This document shows positions 52,230-64,000 of a stretch of 64,000 nucleotides of DNA, piece after piece. Each line of letters starts with the position of its first letter. Positions within the stretch are counted from its first letter, which is position 1. The translations under genes and the position numbers were made by a program. The notes beneath the pieces are model-generated. The model had not been told where the DNA came from, did no database searches, and worked only from the letters and a program-made list of their open reading frames with translations. Source of the stretch: Strix aluco (lineage: Eukaryota; Chordata; Aves; Strigiformes; Strigidae); the NCBI RefSeq assembly GCF_031877795.1, contig NC_133934.1, positions 47,150,725-47,214,724 on the forward strand, in the 5' to 3' direction.

Positions 52230-55200
52230 GCGGACAATTTTACCATCACAGCTGTCACTGGTCTATAGGTTACTGAACTTAGCTCTCTAAGTTTGAATAG
52301 CCAGGATACTCCTATATTTTGCTGATTTTTTCCATGTAATAGGCTTAACTTTTCCTCCCTCTGGGGCTGAACCATTTAAATGAAGAACTCTGAACACTAC
52401 ACCTGCAGTTTTTATTTTGCACCGGATCCCTACAAGATGCAAGTCTCTTTTGCAGCTGATAAATACCCATTTGTTTTTCTTTTGGTGATTTCCAATGTTG
52501 TTAAGCATCGGTACCAACTGTCTCTCAGATTTCAAATACAAAAATAATATCTTTTTTTCTTATCAGATTTTTTTCTTCCATATAATATTCCTGTTATAGC
52601 AATAACACTGCTACCATCCAGAGTGGCAGTTTGGATACATAAATACCTGGAGAGAATCTCCTAATTTATTTCACATGTATTGTTATTAGAGTATATCTAG
52701 CTCAATTTTTGAGAGGAGGACACAGGTGACAGATAGATTGTGAGGAGAAATCTCAGAAGCTTGTTTTCGGGTTTTTTTAAGAGTCTGGTGTGAGAGGATG
52801 TGAGACTTGTTATCACATAGGTGATCCACTAATTACTGCTGACTCCATCTTGACTGATCCCTGTTGTGGAGGGCCTCAGCTAGCTCATTCCTCCCTCTGT
52901 GGGTTCCTTTTCTGCTGTGGGCCCCTTTTGTAGTCATTCAGTTCCTGTTGCACTTTTAACTAGAAGACTTCCATTACAGGGTTAGTTGAAAAGGTTTGAC
53001 AGCATAAAAGGGAAGAGGGAACAAAAAATTCCTATTACATACACTAAAAATGCGGTCTGTTGTTTTCTTAATAATCAGACTTGAAAAAGTTGTATTATGA
53101 GATGTTGTTCAAGTGCTGTTCTGCCTTTTTCTGTCCTTCTGCAGAGAAGATGCCCAGCAGACTTGGCGTTTCCCCCAGACTCAGTTCACTGCCAGCCACC
53201 TGAACTGTTGCTTTCTAAAGTTGCTTTCTGGCTGAGGTATGAGGCTCTTTCTGTCCAGCTGCAGAAGTCACCATGCTTGGGATTGCAGCTGGGGCCTGGG
53301 TTGATTCACAGGATTTATACACCATTGGGTAGTGCTTATAGTACTTGCTGCTAGAAAGAGTGCAAAACACCATCAAAACCTACACTTCTAGTCGCACTTG
53401 AATGCTCGCTTGGCTGTATCAGCATACACTAAGCCAATAAGGCAACTCATGCGACAGAAGTGTTGATGTATTCTGAGAGCCACAAAGGGTCAAAGAACAA
53501 AAGAGATTAAATCCCCATTAAAATCACAGCTTTCCACTTCATTTTGCTTTGCATGCTCGTATGTCTAAACTTGAACTTGAAATGCTAATTTGCAAGTAGC
53601 TATAATGTGCGAACACAGCTTTTGTCAACTTGTTAGTGTTTGTGTTCCGAAGCAAGGGATCCGAAAGGCAAAGACCAACAGATTAAAGTTTATGCAGTGT
53701 CAACACCACACTGGGAAAGAATTCTTACCCTCTATCACAGTCTTATCTGAGTGATAATCTGCATGGCCATGGAGAGCTGACACGTATTTTTTTGTTATGC
53801 TGTTGCCTCAGTGCTAAGATTTCTTTGATTTTCTGCTGTCAGCTTTACCACCCAGTGCAGATATCCTTGAGCTCTCACAATTGTTGCTTTTTCTGCTAAG
53901 AAGACAGATCTTACATGCATTTCAGTGCTTCTTGGCATCCTGCCTCCCACATATAGTTTAGGGTCAAATTTTCAGCCTATTTACTTTCCCCGATTTTAAG
54001 TATAGGTAATAGTGTAATTATCAAGGAAAAATAAATAATTTTTCCTCTTTTGTGGGGGAGAAGTCCTATCAAAAACCGTGTAAATATGCCTTGCAAGGAG
54101 GGACCGCAAATCATCAGAGAAAAGCATACTTCAGAGGTGTAGATCTGAAAATGTGATATTCATTCAGTTTTACAAAAACAACTTGTGGAGCTCAATATCC
54201 TGTCTATTCTGCTTTTTAAGGACTGGATGAATGTTTAAGAAAACAAAGAGAATTTCCTTGAACAAAAGTTTTTATAAGCTGCCACCCTCCCTGACACTAT
54301 ATGATGACAAAAGCCTGGAAAATCCTGCACTTTGGATGGCTTTCACTGTGGGATCCAGATACTTTCTCACGTAGCCAGGTCCAACCTCCTCTCCCCCAGG
54401 CTCCATCTCTGGGGACCACTAGCAGCCTCAAGTCTTGGAGCCACAATAGAATTGTGTTGCAACACAGTGTATGGTTAGTTTTGCTAGATTTTGTCCCACT
54501 CTTGCATATGTTTTGAGTCCATAACAAAGTTCTTACTAGCATTAATGGAAGCAAAGGTTATGTCCTGTAAGGCTCAAACCTGGACCTCCAGTTCCAGGGA
54601 AACTTCTTCAATTACACATCATATTCCCAAGCTTTGTTTCCCATTTCTCATGTGTTATATAGATATCACCAAGATCCATTAAAGCATTCTGGACTGAAAT
54701 GAAGCATGTATTATGTGACTTTTCAGTGGAGAAAATACTTTTTCTGTTTACAGAAATTTCTGTAAACCTAAACTTTTGATCTTCATACTGAGTTGTGCTT
54801 AAAGCCCAGTGGAACTAGTATTTTTCCTAGGGATGATGAACATAGTAGAGACCAGAGCTTGATTCCTCTGTATTTCAGAGATACACTCTCACCTAAGAAG
54901 TTTTCTAGTGAATTTTTTGAGTGCCAGTTGGAACAGGTTCCACAGAAGCAATTCAGAAATATCGATTTCAGAAAAATATCGTAATGGTTCCTTCACAACT
55001 GTAACCGTTCCTTCCCCTGTAGAAAGGTGGGTTACCTACATCAAATACTATTTAACTGTGGAGGATTTCAGGCCAGGTACTTTTCAGTTCACAAGTGTGC
55101 TCTACCCATTAAGATAATTTGGAAAAGGACCACTTTGGACAACTTTGCAGCTGTTGATTCCCAACGGAAATAGGTGATTTCCTCCAGCCGCCATGTACAC

Positions 55201-57146
55201 ATCCAGCTTTCAGCATTTCCTTCTGGCAAAGTTAGGAGTTTGACCAGTAATTGTGCTGTTTTTTGTGGCATGTCTCTCACATCATGAATCATGGTCAAAG
55301 AAGGAGCTAGCAATATAATTTGGAAAGAAGATAGCTAATGGAAGATTAGGTAATGTGAGGCTGTATCTAGGTTCTCTCTCAGTTTACCCAGATACTCCCT
55401 AAATACTAACAATGTTTAAACACACCCCTGGGCATGATTTCACAAAAATGGAAACTTTGAATTATCCACATTAGTTCTTTATGTGTTCCTAGTGGGGTTC
55501 TGATTCTCATTTATACTGGTGGTTTTTTAATAGAGAATTCTTTATGGTAACTTTAGCATAAGGCTCTTCAGCATGTTTAATGATCCCAGAATATATTCTA
55601 TACTTGCTAAAATAAGTAAAAACTTTTCAGAAGCACAGCAGATAACAGTGAATTGTTAGATTGGACATGTTGTGACACATCTTTCCATTAACTCCAGATA
55701 CAAAATCTACCCCTCAGAGACACCTTGTGAATGCTTTCCAAGGGTCTTGCAAGAACACAAGCAAATGAACGCCTTATGCTCTTATCCACACCTGAAGTTT
55801 TCACCTGTGGTTCCTGTTATATTGACAATACTTTTCATTTAAGAAACAATTCAAGTATTATTCCACACATTTTGCAAATACAATTCAGAGTTGTTTTTCA
55901 TTTAAACCAATTTAACAGCCTCCTGTGTAGAAAGATATGATAAATTAGAAATTGCTGATGTGGTTCTAGAGGAAGGACATTAGTACTTTCTGGCAAATCA
56001 TTCACCTTTGAATTAATACAAATATATCAAGAATTTTTCTCTGAGGAAAGCTCTCTACTTGTGCAGATATCATAATCAGGTCAAAAGCTGCTAAACTGTA
56101 CATGTTATATTTTACATAATGCTGCAGTTTCAGGGTACAAAGTAACATGGATCAAGTAAAGTAGAATATTTATGTCAGAAAAAAAAGATCCTAAAATCAT
56201 TTCAGCTCAGAATACATTTTGAGCTAAACCAGGATGTCTAAACTGTTTGGATGTTGCCGTTTTATCTGAAGGTCATTCCTGATTTAAAATCTGGTAGAAC
56301 ATTCCCTGAAGACCTAATGGCAGTAGTCACAGGGAATATGGTAACCGTTGGCTCAGGCTTGTGATAATGATGATATATGCTCACTTGAGAGTCAGGCTAA
56401 TCTGTGCTTCCCAGCATGATGTGTTAGATCTCTGATTTCCAAAGTAGAGTTAGATCATTAAGAAATTTGCTCCAAACAGACAATCAAAGCCAAACCCCGA
56501 AGAAGTTTAAAATAATGCAGCAAACTGAGTTTAAATGTAATAATGAAAAAAGATGAATGAATGAAACAGATTTAGAAACTAGGCAGTTTTCTTGGAGAAA
56601 GCTCAGGTTTCTGTGGGTGAGTTCTCTTACAACACATGGATGTTGGGAAACTTTAAACATTTAACATTTTTCAGAGTGGTCAAATGGATTTGAAAAGTAA
56701 AAGCTATCCTTCTGTCTGTTATGAAATCTACACTGACAATGCGTGGGTGAGTATCACAATGAATTCTGAGAGCAGAACTTCTTTTAATCATAAAATGGGA
56801 GTTATTTCTGCCTGGCACAACAGAGAAAAAAATGTAACAAAGAGCAGAAGTGAGAATTGACTCTGATGCTCCTTCCTCATAACACCTTTTTCTGGGTTCA
56901 TATGTATAGTTTTCTTGATTTCTCTTTCATTGAAGATGCAGTCTTAGATGCCACATCAAATTAATTAGTTACAAAATTATGTAATCAAACAGTTCTTATA
57001 ACAGACATTAGTTCTTTACCATTTTAGATATATTTTAGTAAAAGTATAGCACACTGAAACAGTTGGATTCCCTTTGACTTCTCACAGGGTGATATATTGT
57101 TTTAAACACCAATTAGAAAATTTCACACAAACCTAATGTTACTATT
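52230..57146. other. Intergenic, no gene recognised
   Basis: AT-rich with scattered short frames only. Nothing with family resemblance, splice context or long ATG-initiated frame. Confidence 0.5.
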
Positions 57147-57773
57147 GAAATATGTGGGAGTGTCAGCTCTGGGCAGCTGTGGGAGATTTGATATGTTAAG
57201 AGTCAAATCATGTGTTACTGGGAAATGATTAAGAGGCAAGTCGGCATTGGTCTGTCAGCCCTGCACAGCTGTGGGAGATTCAATACTTAAGAGCCAAATC
57301 GACATTGGCCAGTCAGCTTTGGGGAGCTTGGTGAAAGTGGAGAGCTTTGCTCAGGGAAGCTCTGCTAAGGTGGAGAGCTCTGCTCAGGAGCTCTGTCCTG
57401 TACTGGCTTGGAGAAGCGCCTGCTCTGCTCTGTGCCAGCCTGGAGAAGCAGCAAGGCTTGGAGGAGACTCAGGCCTTGGAAGAAAGATAAATCAGTGCAG
57501 GGAAAGTATGGAACTGTTTCTGGGAGAGAGGGTTGATGACTGTCTAGTTGCTGATTTGTTTATTATGAAGTAAGAGCTTGGATGAGAGCAAAAGTATGTA
57601 TTATTGTATGAGGTATGTATTAATGTAGGAAGAGAGAAAAAGAGATATTAAAGAAAATAGCCCCTGCCCTGCAGAAAGAAGAACACTGTGATGTGTGAAT
57701 TATTTTGGCTGCTACAACTTACTACAACTTATTATAACTTAATGCATCTTATTAAAATTTAATACAGAAATAT
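57147..57773 (+). mobile_element. Solo LTR with 6-bp TSD and internal tandem repeats
   Basis: The LTR is 57153-57767, starting TGTGGGAGTGTCAGC and ending TTTAATACA. Identical GAAATA hexamers flank it at 57147-57152 and 57768-57773. A block beginning TGTCAGCTCTGGGCAGCTGTGGGAG (57161) is repeated in diverged form at 57253, and a third partial unit begins at about 57299. A candidate poly(A) signal ATTAAA lies at 57647-57652, consistent with plus orientation. A 6-bp duplication is typical of class II (ERVK/alpharetrovirus-like) elements. No internal genes remain. Confidence 0.8.
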
Positions 57774-60700
57774 ATTTCCTAAAATTCTAATAGTTACAGC
57801 TGACTTAGCATCTGATAACAGCTTTGAAAGCCAATCAACTGGGTGATGACAGTAGCCCCATATATGACAATACAGCTTCAAATGAGCTTTAAAGCTATCA
57901 TCACATGATGTCCAGGTGAATACCTGCAATCCAATTAGACAGCTTTAATTTACTTGCAAATATATGAAAGGATTTAAATTCATTCTCTGAGATATGTGAA
58001 GCAGTTATTAATTTTCAGCAAAGAGCATTAATCTTTAATTAGGCCATTCCGATTCAGAGCCAAATTCTGGAAGAGGTGACGCTTGCCAACTTGTCTCGGG
58101 CAGGGGGTGTTGAGCTGCAAAGCAAAGTCCCCAGGGTACCAGAAGGCTGTTAATGAAGCTCTCTGTGCTTCCATTGGCTCTTGTTAACACACATTTCCCT
58201 TTTATCTCCTACTTTTCTGTGGGTTTCTTCTGTATCTCTCTGGGCAGCTGCCTTCTTGTAGTGATTGTTTTTTACTGTAGCTCTGAGAGCAGGCAAAAGT
58301 GTGTTTCAGGAGTTAGCAATACCAGTGTTAAAGCCCAACATCAGAGTTATAGGCATTTTGTCTGTCAGATGGTTTTTCTATGACTACACAGAAGTATGTC
58401 CTTTTAAATAGGCCTGTTTCCTGGAGCTTTGATCTAGTTCAGAACTTCAAAAGTATAAAATTTCTCACACATCCAAGACATTTCAGTTACATAAAAGAGC
58501 ATTTATGTAATATGACAGACTGAAAAAACAGAGCACTCTAAAAATCACATGCAATCGAGTGGTTTTTATTTGAGTTTTGGAAACAGTCCTTAACTTGGAA
58601 GCATTCAAATTAGGATTCAGTTTGTAGTTTGTCTGAGGTCTAGTTTCTGTTTTTACACAATTATTGTTCCATGGCATTTTCTTTCTGCCCAGAAGTAGGA
58701 TGCAAGTAGTTAAATAGACAATTGTATGTTTGTATAAAACATTGGCAGAAAGACCTGATTATATTGTGGGAATGTACAAGTCCAGGTGTCCTGTATGTCT
58801 CTATGGAAATAGCTAGAGCACAGATTTATAAGTGTAGTTAAGTGTCTAATTGAATATTATTTGGATAACAATACCTTTACTTATTTGCATATGTATTTTG
58901 ATTCACAGCTGGTAAAATCAATGGTGACTCTTGCCTGATGTACCTACCTCCAACAATAACAACATTAAAAATTGTAACAGAAGTAGCCATTGAATTATGA
59001 TTATGATTGATTAGGGTTCCGTGCCTGAAAACTTGCCCATTTTTTCCAAGTGTATCAATTTCTCAGAAGTTATCACCTATTTCATTAAATTGCTTTGCTC
59101 AGAAATCAAGATACTTAGTACAATAAAGGGAGCCATATATCAGATATATAGACTTCTTTCTACATTCTGACTGTTTCCTTAGCCTCTTAATTCCTTAATC
59201 CTGATTTGATCACATTTTCAACATATAAAGAGAGAGCTGATGAGGTTTTGAAACACATATAATTTTGAAGATAAAATTAGTGGTATCCTTAAAAATCAGA
59301 TGTTTGATAGACATATTTCAAGTTCAATTGCTCAAAGGAGAGGTAAAATTCAAAATAGAGCAATACTTTGAAGATAGGCTTTAAAAAAGAAAAAAACCCA
59401 AACTAATAAAGCCACCTGAAAAACCCAAAATCCAAAAGGACAGATAGATAAATATAGTAGTAGGATTAGTTTTGTTTATTTTTCTATAATTCAGCTGTGT
59501 AGAAGTCACTGAATTTTCCAAGCTTGCTTTATAAACACTTTCAAGTTGACTTCAGTGAAAAGAAAAAACAGGATGAAAGTGTTAAATGAAATTAAATAAA
59601 TCCTTAAATGTCTTTTGACTACTCAACACAGGGTGACTTTTTCTAAAGATAATCCTTGGTGTAGAATAAAACTCTCATGCACGTAGGGCACACGGCAGCC
59701 TTGCTTGTGTTCTAGCATTTGCAAAAGCAATGTGAAGATGCTGCAAACCTAGCCTTGCATCCCAGAAAGCCATGCAAATAGTAGTTTTTAGTAGTTCTCC
59801 AGCATGAAACTGGAGAATATTAGGAAATCATGTGCAATTGTTGCACATAGAAACCTTCCATAGTACTCTCCAGGAATCAGAATAGGTGACAGCCACACAA
59901 TGCATGGTAAGTAACTGCATTTTTGAGGCCTCCTTTGCTTTCCCAAATAGTTTTTCAACAAAGTTTTTGTGATGAACTTTAAGAGCATAAATTAACTACG
60001 TTTGGTAGCAAAATGAACTTTTTAATGTTTCCTCCAGATAAGGTCAGGGAAAGCTTAATTGCTTCTATTTTCAGGATAATACAGGCAATTTTTATAGGCA
60101 AGGACATAACTTCACCAGAATCTGTTAAAGAAAAAAGGCTGCTTTGTGCAAGTCCAGCTGCTTGGAAGCGTGCCAGGACATATCCTATAGGAATTAATCT
60201 TGTTTTTTTGGGGGGGTGGGGGGTGTCTAAATTACCATAAGACACAATTTTCCATTTCTGAGGCTTGCTTAGTACACAAGGTTGTCTTAATGGGGCATGG
60301 CGAGTCAAGTCAGCCACTGGAAAATGAATACTGTAAAGCATCTCCTTGAAAACTTTTGCTCACTTAGGCAGAAGTGATTAGTAAAGCTTATCCTGATCCT
60401 CTTGCTCTTCTGGGAAGTGAAGGAGATGCTGATTGCAAGATTTTGTAAATCCGCTGAACAATTGTAAATGAAGGAGACATCGTGGGACAGTGGGAGTTCA
60501 GTTGTGAGACAATCAATGCCAAAGCCAAAATCTTCATGCAGAAGCATGTTCACACCCTCTGTGTAACAATCCAGCCACACAGGAACTGGAAAACAATTGT
60601 CTTTTTTAGGATGAGGATGATGTATGGGATTATTTATATACTGTGGGCTGCTTGTCATAGAGTTAGGTCAAAAATGGAACCAAGCAGAAAAGATAAGAGC

Positions 60701-63700
60701 AAGATTAGGAGTATCTCACCACAACTCAGCTGAATGCGTTGCATTGAAAGGCAGGTCCCAAGTACTAGCCATAGAGAAAGAATTGCTTTCCTAAGAGTGG
60801 GGAAAGTGATAAGGAGGAACACTGGAAGATTAGATTGTCTGCAGCCATTTATCTCAGAGGCCTGTGGGAGTGGAGGTGAGCTGGCAGTTGAGGCTGGTCC
60901 CAGGGGCAGGAGTGCTGTTGCCCCTTCCCTAGCCAGCAGGGACAGAGAAGGTCCAAGTGAAACCAAGTTCAGCCAACAGCATGGTGACCACCAGATGAGT
61001 CCATGTAGTCACAAGGCAGGTGCAAGGCCAGGCACAGCATATATACAATATAGCATATGTGCAGTATAGCTCAGACAAGGTCAAATTTTCTCCAGTGAAA
61101 GGTAGTTTAGGGAGGGAGAACATGAAAATATGTGAGTTTCTGTTGGGAGATGACAGTGAAATGAAGGTGTGCTAAGGTTCATTGTGGAGGAGTGGAGAGG
61201 AAGCACAAGGGTGTGTGCAACGGGGCAAGAAGGGGTACAACAGTTTGTATTTAGCAGTCACAGCTGCCTATGGACTTGAAGGTGCAATTCCTTTAAGGCA
61301 AACTGGAAGTGCATTTTTTTTTTAAGGCAAAAGAGTTTAGGAGACAAAGCTTTGTTTTCCTTCCTAGCTTTTCAGTTCAGCCTTATTGTCTCCATCTCTA
61401 CTTCCTCTCCAGCCGGCTTGTATAAAGTTTTTTTCCTCCCATACCCTGGCACTGCAGGGCTGGGATGTGGGGCTGATGTAAAGTTAAACTGGGGAAAGCC
61501 AGGAAAAGCCAGAAAAAATACTGGAAGAAGCTGTAATTAAAAGGCTTCTAAGGTCAAGTCATGCTTTTGTTATAGAAGGATTTTCAGTCATGACTGAGTA
61601 AATAGTAAAGAGCATAATGATTTAAATACACTAGATGTCTGAAGGAATTGAACAGCAGGCTAAGAAAAATCATAATATATGTTTAATATAATTCCTATAG
61701 AGGTGGATCATTCTTGATTAGAAGTTTGCACCAAATATATATTAATTCAGTATCCTTTTATGTTCTTTGAAAATCCAGAAATGTATGAATATTTCACTTT
61801 TGCATGATACTTTTCACACCAAGATAGTGTTCTTCTGGGAAAAATTCAGGACAAACTACTACAAACTTCACCATTGTTTCCAACAGTTCCTCATTGTCTG
61901 TATTTTTTAAATTGGCTTGCAATACCAGGCCTCGAGTTTGTTTTGACTGGCCTCTTCCTGATACCATCTCATGGGTTTCTTGCCAGAGCTAAAGTTTAAT
62001 GAAGATTTTAATCTTTTTCTTCAAAACCTCGCAGACAGCTATTCTGTCACTGTGGACAACATCAATAGCTGGCTTGTCACTCAGGCCTGCACCTTCACTG
62101 TCACATTCAGCTTTGCAGTTCTTCTGGGCAGCTTCTGTAGGATACAGCCTTCTCTCTAAGCTAAGACTTTTGTACAAGCTCTCATATCATGCCTGGAGTC
62201 TTGAAACACCCTTTTCTATGGAGTGTGCTTGCTAATTGCAATGTTGCCATATGTGCAGCCATTCATAATACTACTAGCAAAGGTTGTGACCATAGCAGCT
62301 CTCTTTCTGGATCTTATTAGTAGCCTTCAATTCCCTAATACACCAAATGCAAATATTGTCTCTCCTTTCAAGAACTTTTATAGCATATTCCTATGACAAA
62401 TTCTATCATGTGTTGGTGCCAAAATCAACAGGCTCTGACTGGCCTGTGGTGCCAGGCTCATTGCCAGACTAGAAATGGCGTCACTAACATTTTCCTATTG
62501 TTTTCACTGAGGGTTGCCTCTTATACAGGTCCATAGATAGCTCTAATTTTATACTGTACAAAAAGGCAAAATATATTTGACACTTAGCAGGAGGTACAGA
62601 AAAAACAAGGCCCAGCATTGCAAAAAAAAATAAAAGGTTGGATCAGTAGATTCAGTATTCCACCAGCAGTAAAACATCACAGGATAAAACAGAATGACAG
62701 TGATTTTTTGCTGTAAGGATAATTTAGAAATGTTTTTCCAGTGTCAATGGAAATGGAACTTAACTTTTTGGGTAATATGTAATTTCTTTAGTATGACTAA
62801 AGAGATATGAAGGAGTGTACAATTGCCAACTTGTGTTTTGTTTTTAACTCTAACTGTACAAATGGAATGAGTTAAAATGGAAAAGACCCACAAAGTAGGT
62901 GGAATACAGTCCATAATATGCATTAAAACCTGGATGGAATACGAAAAGAGAAATTAATCCATTTTTGTGATTAATGAATGCTGATTATAAATTGACAGAA
63001 TATTCACACAGTTTATAAGTGTATACTTAAATATCTAAGGTATGGTTACCAGTCTTCTGCTCTGTCCTCAATGTAAGACAACTACTGACAGAATTTTCTC
63101 CTTATGTTTTATAAAGCAGCCCCCAGGCATCAGATTTCTGAGATGAAAAATGTTTTGAGAAGTTTTGAGTTTTCAAGATTAATTGCTTAATTTTGCAATC
63201 AAACTGCAAAAGTTAAGATCTCTTTGGTAGTACAGTGATATGTTGGGACTAAAGATCATTATATTCCAAGAGGAATTTTGCAAATAAGACAAAAGTAGCA
63301 TTGTTTCAAGCAAAGGGAAAAGATGATTGAGATTTATAAAGTTAACTTGTTCTTGTGATGCCTTGGTATTTTGTTGCATGTGTAGGAGGATTTGCAAATT
63401 CAGTCAACAACAGCCCATATAGCAGAGCCTTGACCAGAGCTGAATGAACCACTGAGAACATTCCTTTGAATAATAGCTTTCTAATATATCATGAAATTCA
63501 GTAAACATATTATTTGCTACATGAATTTGACAGACTATCTGGTTCTGGAGGGAGTAAAATCTGAAACGTAGCTACAAGGCAACCAGTAATTTTAAAGAAA
63601 TGTGACAGAAATGTTATCCTACACATATTAATCAACAAGCTCTCAGCCTGATGTCAGATACTGCCTGAGTGCTTTGGCAAGCACCAATGGAGCATTATTT

Positions 63701-64000
63701 TCTGTGGGAAAAAACCCCATAATCTTTACATACTCTAGGTACTGCTTCCTACCCTCTTACTCACCAGGTAAAATTCTCCCCAGCTTCTTCGTGTCCTTGT
63801 GCATGTCAGTGTTTGAATTCACCCATATGCACTAATCTTTTTCCTGATGTGTTTTAAGCTCTGCAGCGTCTAATGGCAATGAGTTTCATGGGTTATCAGT
63901 TCACGGCAATTTTAAAGTGTGCAGCGTTTTAAAGATCATTGTTTCCTCAGTCTCTTGTGAGCTTCAAGTAGGAATTTGTACCTGATAGGCACCACTCACT
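57774..64000. other. Intergenic, no gene recognised
   Basis: AT-rich. A G7-T-G6 run occurs at 60210-60223. A GC-richer patch at about 60850-61070 has no recognisable coding content. The frames here are short and unfamiliar. By synteny as I recall it, the next gene beyond this side would be GRIA2, but none of its conserved exons is visible. Confidence 0.5.

Noticed and set aside
51952-52375. Apparent novel minus-strand frames 3' of 51.9 kb
   Set aside because: The right part translates unique sequence beyond a CR1 break at about 52229 and the left part is CR1 RT C-terminus and 3' UTR; there is no independent gene.
57247-57573. 108-codon plus-strand frame
   Set aside because: Falls wholly within the solo LTR; its internal similarity comes from the LTR tandem repeats.
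60305-60733. Overlapping open frames on both strands (117 and 83 codons)
   Set aside because: No recognisable domain, no splice context, and overlapping open frames on both strands indicate chance.

Overview
This window looks like nuclear DNA from a bird. It is AT-rich, has small exons spread over long introns with GT/AG splice sites, contains CR1 LINEs with the typical avian 3' end, and carries avian-style ERV LTRs. I cannot name the species. No bacterial, phage or CRISPR features are present.

Two protein-coding genes can be rebuilt exon by exon, and both have intact reading frames. TMEM144 (minus strand, coding exons between 6765 and 18995) encodes a 10-TM-type, sugar-transporter-like membrane protein. 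Its likely promoter is a strong CpG island at about 22.3-22.9 kb. GASK1B (formerly FAM198B; plus strand, coding exons between 29169 and 44409) encodes a Golgi type II membrane protein with a FAM20C-like kinase-fold domain. The two genes lie head to head, which matches the vertebrate arrangement of this locus as I recall it.

Layout: 1-1015 is intergenic with an old CR1 relic. 1016-5904 is a two-LTR, ERV-L-like endogenous retrovirus on the minus strand, bounded by a perfect 5-bp target-site duplication, with a primer site resembling tRNA-Ser and heavily damaged gag/pol. 5905-22.9 kb is TMEM144, with a solo ERV-L-type LTR (14567-14914, TSD GTAGT) in an intron. 22.9-28.8 kb is the intergenic region between the divergent genes, with old repeat relics. 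28.8-44.7 kb is GASK1B; its second coding intron holds a 2.6-kb antisense CR1 (39301-41908) and a small palindromic element. 44.7-64 kb has no recognisable gene; it contains an ancient LINE relic (about 50.1-50.7 kb), a second CR1 fragment (51870-52229) and a 615-bp solo LTR with a 6-bp TSD (57153-57767).

No new multi-gene system was found. The observations most worth a second look are the LTR elements with exact TSDs, the tRNA-Ser-like primer site with a mutated protease motif, the tandem-repeat solo LTR, and the asymmetric promoter arrangement of the divergent gene pair.
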